Shown one piece after another: positions 60,415-64,000 of a DNA stretch of 64,000 bases. The DNA lies in NCBI GenBank assembly GCA_900618425.1, contig UZAN01039569.1, positions 20,285 to 84,284 on the forward strand, in the 5' to 3' direction. A model generated the notes under the pieces. That model was given only the letters and a program-made list of their open reading frames with translations, was not told the DNA's origin and did no database searches. The DNA is from Echinostoma caproni. Taxonomy: Eukaryota; Platyhelminthes; Trematoda; Plagiorchiida; Echinostomatidae. The stretch's first letter is position 1. Each line of letters starts with the position of its first letter. Made by a program: the position numbers and the translations under genes.

Positions 60415-60890
60415 CACAAGGGCTTGTTTATTATTGTTTGGAAAAAAAGTTTACTTCAGTATAAATGCTGTTGCCTATACGAAAGGACAAGTGTTTCACA
60501 AGGACCCGTTGCTTCAGTTTCGATTAGACCTATACATATATTCTGCCTCCATTACCCTGCGAGCTACACAGGTTGGCTCTTCACAGCCGCAGATCCAATA
60601 ATGTTTGACAAGTCTATTCACACCCGCCCCTGGAGGGGTCACTCCAGTAAAGAAACACGGTGAGGGGCAGTTTACCGATCAAAAATCCCCGCTAGATGGA
60701 CGTAGGTGCGGGGTACCTGGGGCTTCCTCCCGACGGTGGGAGAAGTCTTCGTACTTCATTGGAAAGCTACCGCCCACCCAAGCTGGGTAGCCGAAGCCAA
60801 TAAGGTGCTGTCCCGTCCATTTTCCGCTTGTGTCATTGGGTGCTTGAGGTTAGGGACAGATCTCGAACAGCGAAACGACAATCAAGGCAG
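60415..60890 (+). repeat. dispersed repeat with GC-rich leader-like block
   Basis: The first about 125 nt match 8735-8890 (minus strand). From 60600 a GC-rich block follows (words CCCCTGGAGGGGTCACTCC, CTCCCGACGGTGGGAG, AGCTACCGCCCACCCAAGCT). It resembles an untranslated leader of a retroelement, but I cannot place it in a family from sequence alone. Confidence 0.45.
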
Positions 60891-61320
60891 CAGCGAACAA
60901 CACACTGAACCTAAACCCGAGGGCACCCATTCGGAAAAACATCTTTCACATCTGTCTAGTTTTTCCTCTCATAAATATATGCTGCCTGTTCCAAAGACTT
61001 CACTTTCTTTTACTCAAAAAATGCAGAAGGAAAGTAAACTAAAAATATGCCCATTCGTAAGCCCATTTTACGTAAACCTGTTTTCTTTATAGTTCACATA
61101 TAAGCAAGCTTCGATACAATCAAGCGAAATCGGCGTTTGTTATATTAAACCGGATTTTATACCGTTAAACCTCATCAGCACTGCTTACCTTCCCAAGATC
61201 GTCTTTCTCTATCGTAACGATGTTAATTGGTTTTTAATGGCTGAAAGATTGAATATACAGAATGCTACGCCTAAATTGAAACAGACTGTGAGGGCAACAT
61301 GGGACATTTCCTGGACTTAC

Positions 61321-61478
61321 TTTTCCGCGTGCAAATGCATCACGATTCTTTGTTTCCGGATTCCACAGTGTGCGCATTCCAGTGTCCCCTCGATCACCTT
61401 GAAGCATCACATTCATACTTGCCTCTGTCCCGGCATTCCACAAGGTACCCGTAGTCACACGTAACTGATATCGAATCA
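61321..61478 (-). CDS. PLAT-domain (LOXHD1-like) gene, exon 1 of those visible
   Basis: Acceptor GTTTATACTTTCAG and donor AAAA/GTAAGT enclose 158 nt; it begins with two bases completing an upstream codon, so at least one more exon lies 5' of it, probably beyond the window. It encodes YQLRVTTGTLWNAGTEASMN, VMLQGDRGDTGMRTLWNPET and DAFARGK: the first strands of PLAT domain 1, including the T-G......A-G-T-(D/E)-A turn and the G-x-x-GDTG turn. It joins exon 2 in phase across a 6 kb intron loaded with an RTE LINE and a Tc1 relic. Confidence 0.9.
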
Positions 61479-61479
61479 C

Positions 61480-64000
61480 TGAAAGTATAAACATGAAACG
61501 GGGTGTGGGAGATGCCTGAATTTTTTTGTTTGTACTAACTGTGATTTTACTTCGCAGCATCAGTGAAGCTACTTTTTGGACAAAGCTATCAGTGCATCCT
61601 TTACTTGTGCTCTATAACTCTGCACTTAACAAACGAGATACCATATCTAATCGGGTAAATAAACTGAAAAGAAGAAGTCCTCTCCCGTTTGGGACGAGTT
61701 GGGCACAGAGTTGTAAGATAAATGTGTTGCAAATGTTCAACAAAAGTAGTCAAGCAAATAGTGCATTTATATACGACATTGCAAAAATGTGTCCATTAGA
61801 TTTCACGAATTTGTGAGTTACCCTTACTTTCGTAGAGCCTTTTTAAAAGCTTGTCCTTTGTGAGTTTGGATAGGACCACTTGCAGAACTGGCTGTATGAC
61901 GAAAATTACACTTTTGATGAAAGCAAGGAAAAGCATTATGATCACAGGATATGTTGAAATCAACTATTTCGTGGTACTCTCATCAGTTGACTACATACAT
62001 TCAAATTACGTTTTGGTTCAAGGCGTGACAAGTTTAGGGGAAGTGAAATCAATCAATACGAAGGCCAAAGGGGACTAATTCGAACCGGATTGAGCACTGA
62101 GTCAGGGAGCGTAATCACCGCAGGGTGGGGAGGAGAGGGACACTGGTACACTGGCGGCGCGAGACTGACCACGAATTCAGTCTAAATCGGGCTTGGGACG
62201 TCGAATGGCTGCTGCCTCAGCGGACTGTACTAGACGGCTACCCTTCTGGCAGACCAAGACAAAAGAGGCACTCTCAGGTTTGTTACATTCTTTGCAATCC
62301 AGTATATCTCGGGATATTGAACTGGACGGAAGCTTGAACATGTTGGGTGATAGATTCTTTGGTGTATGGTCTGCTATCCTCCTAGGCCATTGTTTCTCAG
62401 TTCTTTCGACATACTTAATACTGCAGGTACATTAAAAAACGTATAGACACACAGAGGTAACTGAAGAGTCCAGTTTGTTCTAGGTTGGATTCAGTGAGTA
62501 TTCGCTTCATGTCGTGCGGTCTTAAAAGGGAGGCGACAGTATACGTTCTTTAGGTCGCTAGTCGCAACCTGCGCTGTATCGTCTATCATTTTGATCGCCT
62601 TGATCTTATGAAAGTATTGAAGGGAACTGGTTGCATAAAAAGTACACTGTCTAATCAGTAAGAATAAACAGTTGAATAAATAGATTGATTTGGGAGCTTA
62701 TTCTACTAGCTGTCTGAACTGTCGCGATCTTCTCTCCACGAACTAGAGAAACATAACTCCACACCCATGAAATCATGTTATTAATATCAGCAAAGTAGGT
62801 CATCAACGAAAAAACCATGTATGTTGCACGGCTTTAGATTTTCAAAAAATCGTAGGTAATAGGGTATTGATGCAATCAAGACTAGATAAAGGAGTGGGGA
62901 TTGTGATTTTGAGATGTGATTGCATACATCAAATGAAGAAAATGCAGGCATTGATCAATACCTGTATTCAACGATATGTCAAATTGACAAAGTTCCCAGT
63001 TGAGAAGGATTGAAAAATTTAGAGAGAGATTGATTCCAATACCAGACACAAAATGGAATAATCAATGCGCTAACATTTGAGCAGATCTGATCAATGGATA
63101 CACATATTTCTAGATTGTATTACCTCCCGAAAGAACATAAAAACGTGCTTCCATAAGATCGGTTTTGAAGACGAGCTCACACTAAGCATAACGTGGTGGC
63201 GAAGTGATTTGGGTGCTTAAGGGAACCCGAAAAAGTCACCGTTTTCAAACAGTTTGCAAAAAGCTTCGTCTTATGGAAACTATATCGAACTTAAATCTCG
63301 AGAGTAAACCGATGCTGTCACTGGCTCTCTGCTTACTCCGAAAGAAACTGACCAGTAAAAAAATACAAAACTTGCATATGTATTTCATGCAGGAGATCGA
63401 TATCAACATGGGTATTCGATGTTTATATACACGTAAAATATATATCGTTTCAATTCATGATAAAACACATATTCAGAAGAATGAGGCTGCAATGAAATCG
63501 CATTTAGGACCACATTATTAGCAAACATTTCAGGAACGAATTTGCAGACGATCATCCCGAGTCATAAATCAGATAATGCACCCTAAACAAATAAATAAAA
63601 GGTTAGAGGAGAACATTACTGTTCACTCAAGCGTAAGTTTGGCTAGGAAAAAAACAATAAACTGTGTTCAGTATCTAGATATATCTAGATATAGCCTGAA
63701 ACCGCTGGAATGATACTTTTTCCAGTNTTAACACTGTATGAAAATGGAACAACAGCATTTATTTCTTCAGTTTTGTGCTCTCTCAAAGGAAAAATTCCCA
63801 GCCCGCTGCTTGGCTAATTTAAGAGCGAATCTTTGCTGAACCTTTATTGAGCCTATCAGTAATGAAGATCGTTTCTGTCGGAATGTTATGCATAAATCAG
63901 CTAACTGAAAACGTTTTCCACTGAGACAATGGAAGGGCATGAGAAAAGACTAAAAGAAATGGAAGCCGTTGGAAGCCGGCATTTAAGTTTATTTCCTTTT
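61480..64000. other. region without recognised exons
   Basis: Upstream of exon 1 I find no phase-1-ending minus-strand exon. A GC-richer block at 62090-62350 has overlapping plus frames of 70-80 codons without a signature. A 105-codon plus frame (63204-63521) is Lys/Leu-rich and lacks domain or splice support. Confidence 0.45.

Noticed and set aside
63204..63521. 105-codon plus-strand frame near the window end
   Set aside because: Lys/Leu-rich, low-complexity, with no splice or family support; probably chance.
1..64000. CRISPR array, operon or prokaryotic mobile element
   Set aside because: No regularly spaced direct repeats, and no ribosome-binding-site-led gene strings. All signals are eukaryotic.

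Overview
This is eukaryotic, metazoan-type DNA, most likely from a digenean trematode (fluke). There are no bacterial-style operons. Coding sequence is split into short exons with GT..AG splice sites, separated by kilobase introns packed with decayed transposons. The repeat set fits flukes: tRNA-headed SINE-like elements carrying a hammerhead ribozyme (compare the schistosome Sm-alpha family), Penelope-like elements with a GIY-YIG domain, RTE-type and CR1/jockey-type LINEs, and Tc1/mariner relics. Species cannot be fixed from sequence alone. The window is draft assembly, with N gaps at 12942-13393, 43176-43208 and 57986-58603 and six isolated n bases.

The main gene runs on the minus strand through nearly the whole window, from at least 61478 down to at least 9691 and probably 4652. 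I could place 15 exons, plus a sixteenth candidate, whose reading phases match at every junction. Together they give about 1010 codons with no internal stop. The protein has three PLAT/LH2 domains (exons 1-2, exons 10-12 and exons 12-14). Between the first and second PLAT domains is a long region rich in beta-trefoil-like repeats (exons 3-8), then a Ser/Thr/Glu/Lys-rich linker (exon 9). PLAT-repeat organisation, and phrases such as G-x-x-GDTG and FPC-x-x-WL, point to the LOXHD1 (lipoxygenase homology domain 1) family. Both ends of the gene appear to lie outside the window.

Layout: 1-185 may be the last coding exon of an unrelated plus-strand gene. 200-9000 is repeat-rich and holds an inverted-repeat element (700-952), an intact-looking hammerhead SINE (6455-6620), a foldback element (6621-6766), a LINE 3' end (8150-8412) and two candidate plus-strand exons (5492-5819). 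9.7-61.5 kb holds the PLAT gene; its introns contain LINE relics (13.6-14.3 kb, 31.4-32.6 kb), SINE copies, a mariner fragment (38.7-39.2 kb), two Penelope fragments (47.1-47.9 kb, 53.6-54.3 kb), an RTE LINE (56.9-58.9 kb) and a Tc1 relic (59.2-60.2 kb). 61.5-64 kb shows no confident exon.

The most notable observation is the 45-nt hammerhead at 6455-6499 (minus). Every core base, a 4-bp stem II, a minimal stem III and a 6-bp stem I are present. Several related copies nearby carry identifiable core lesions.
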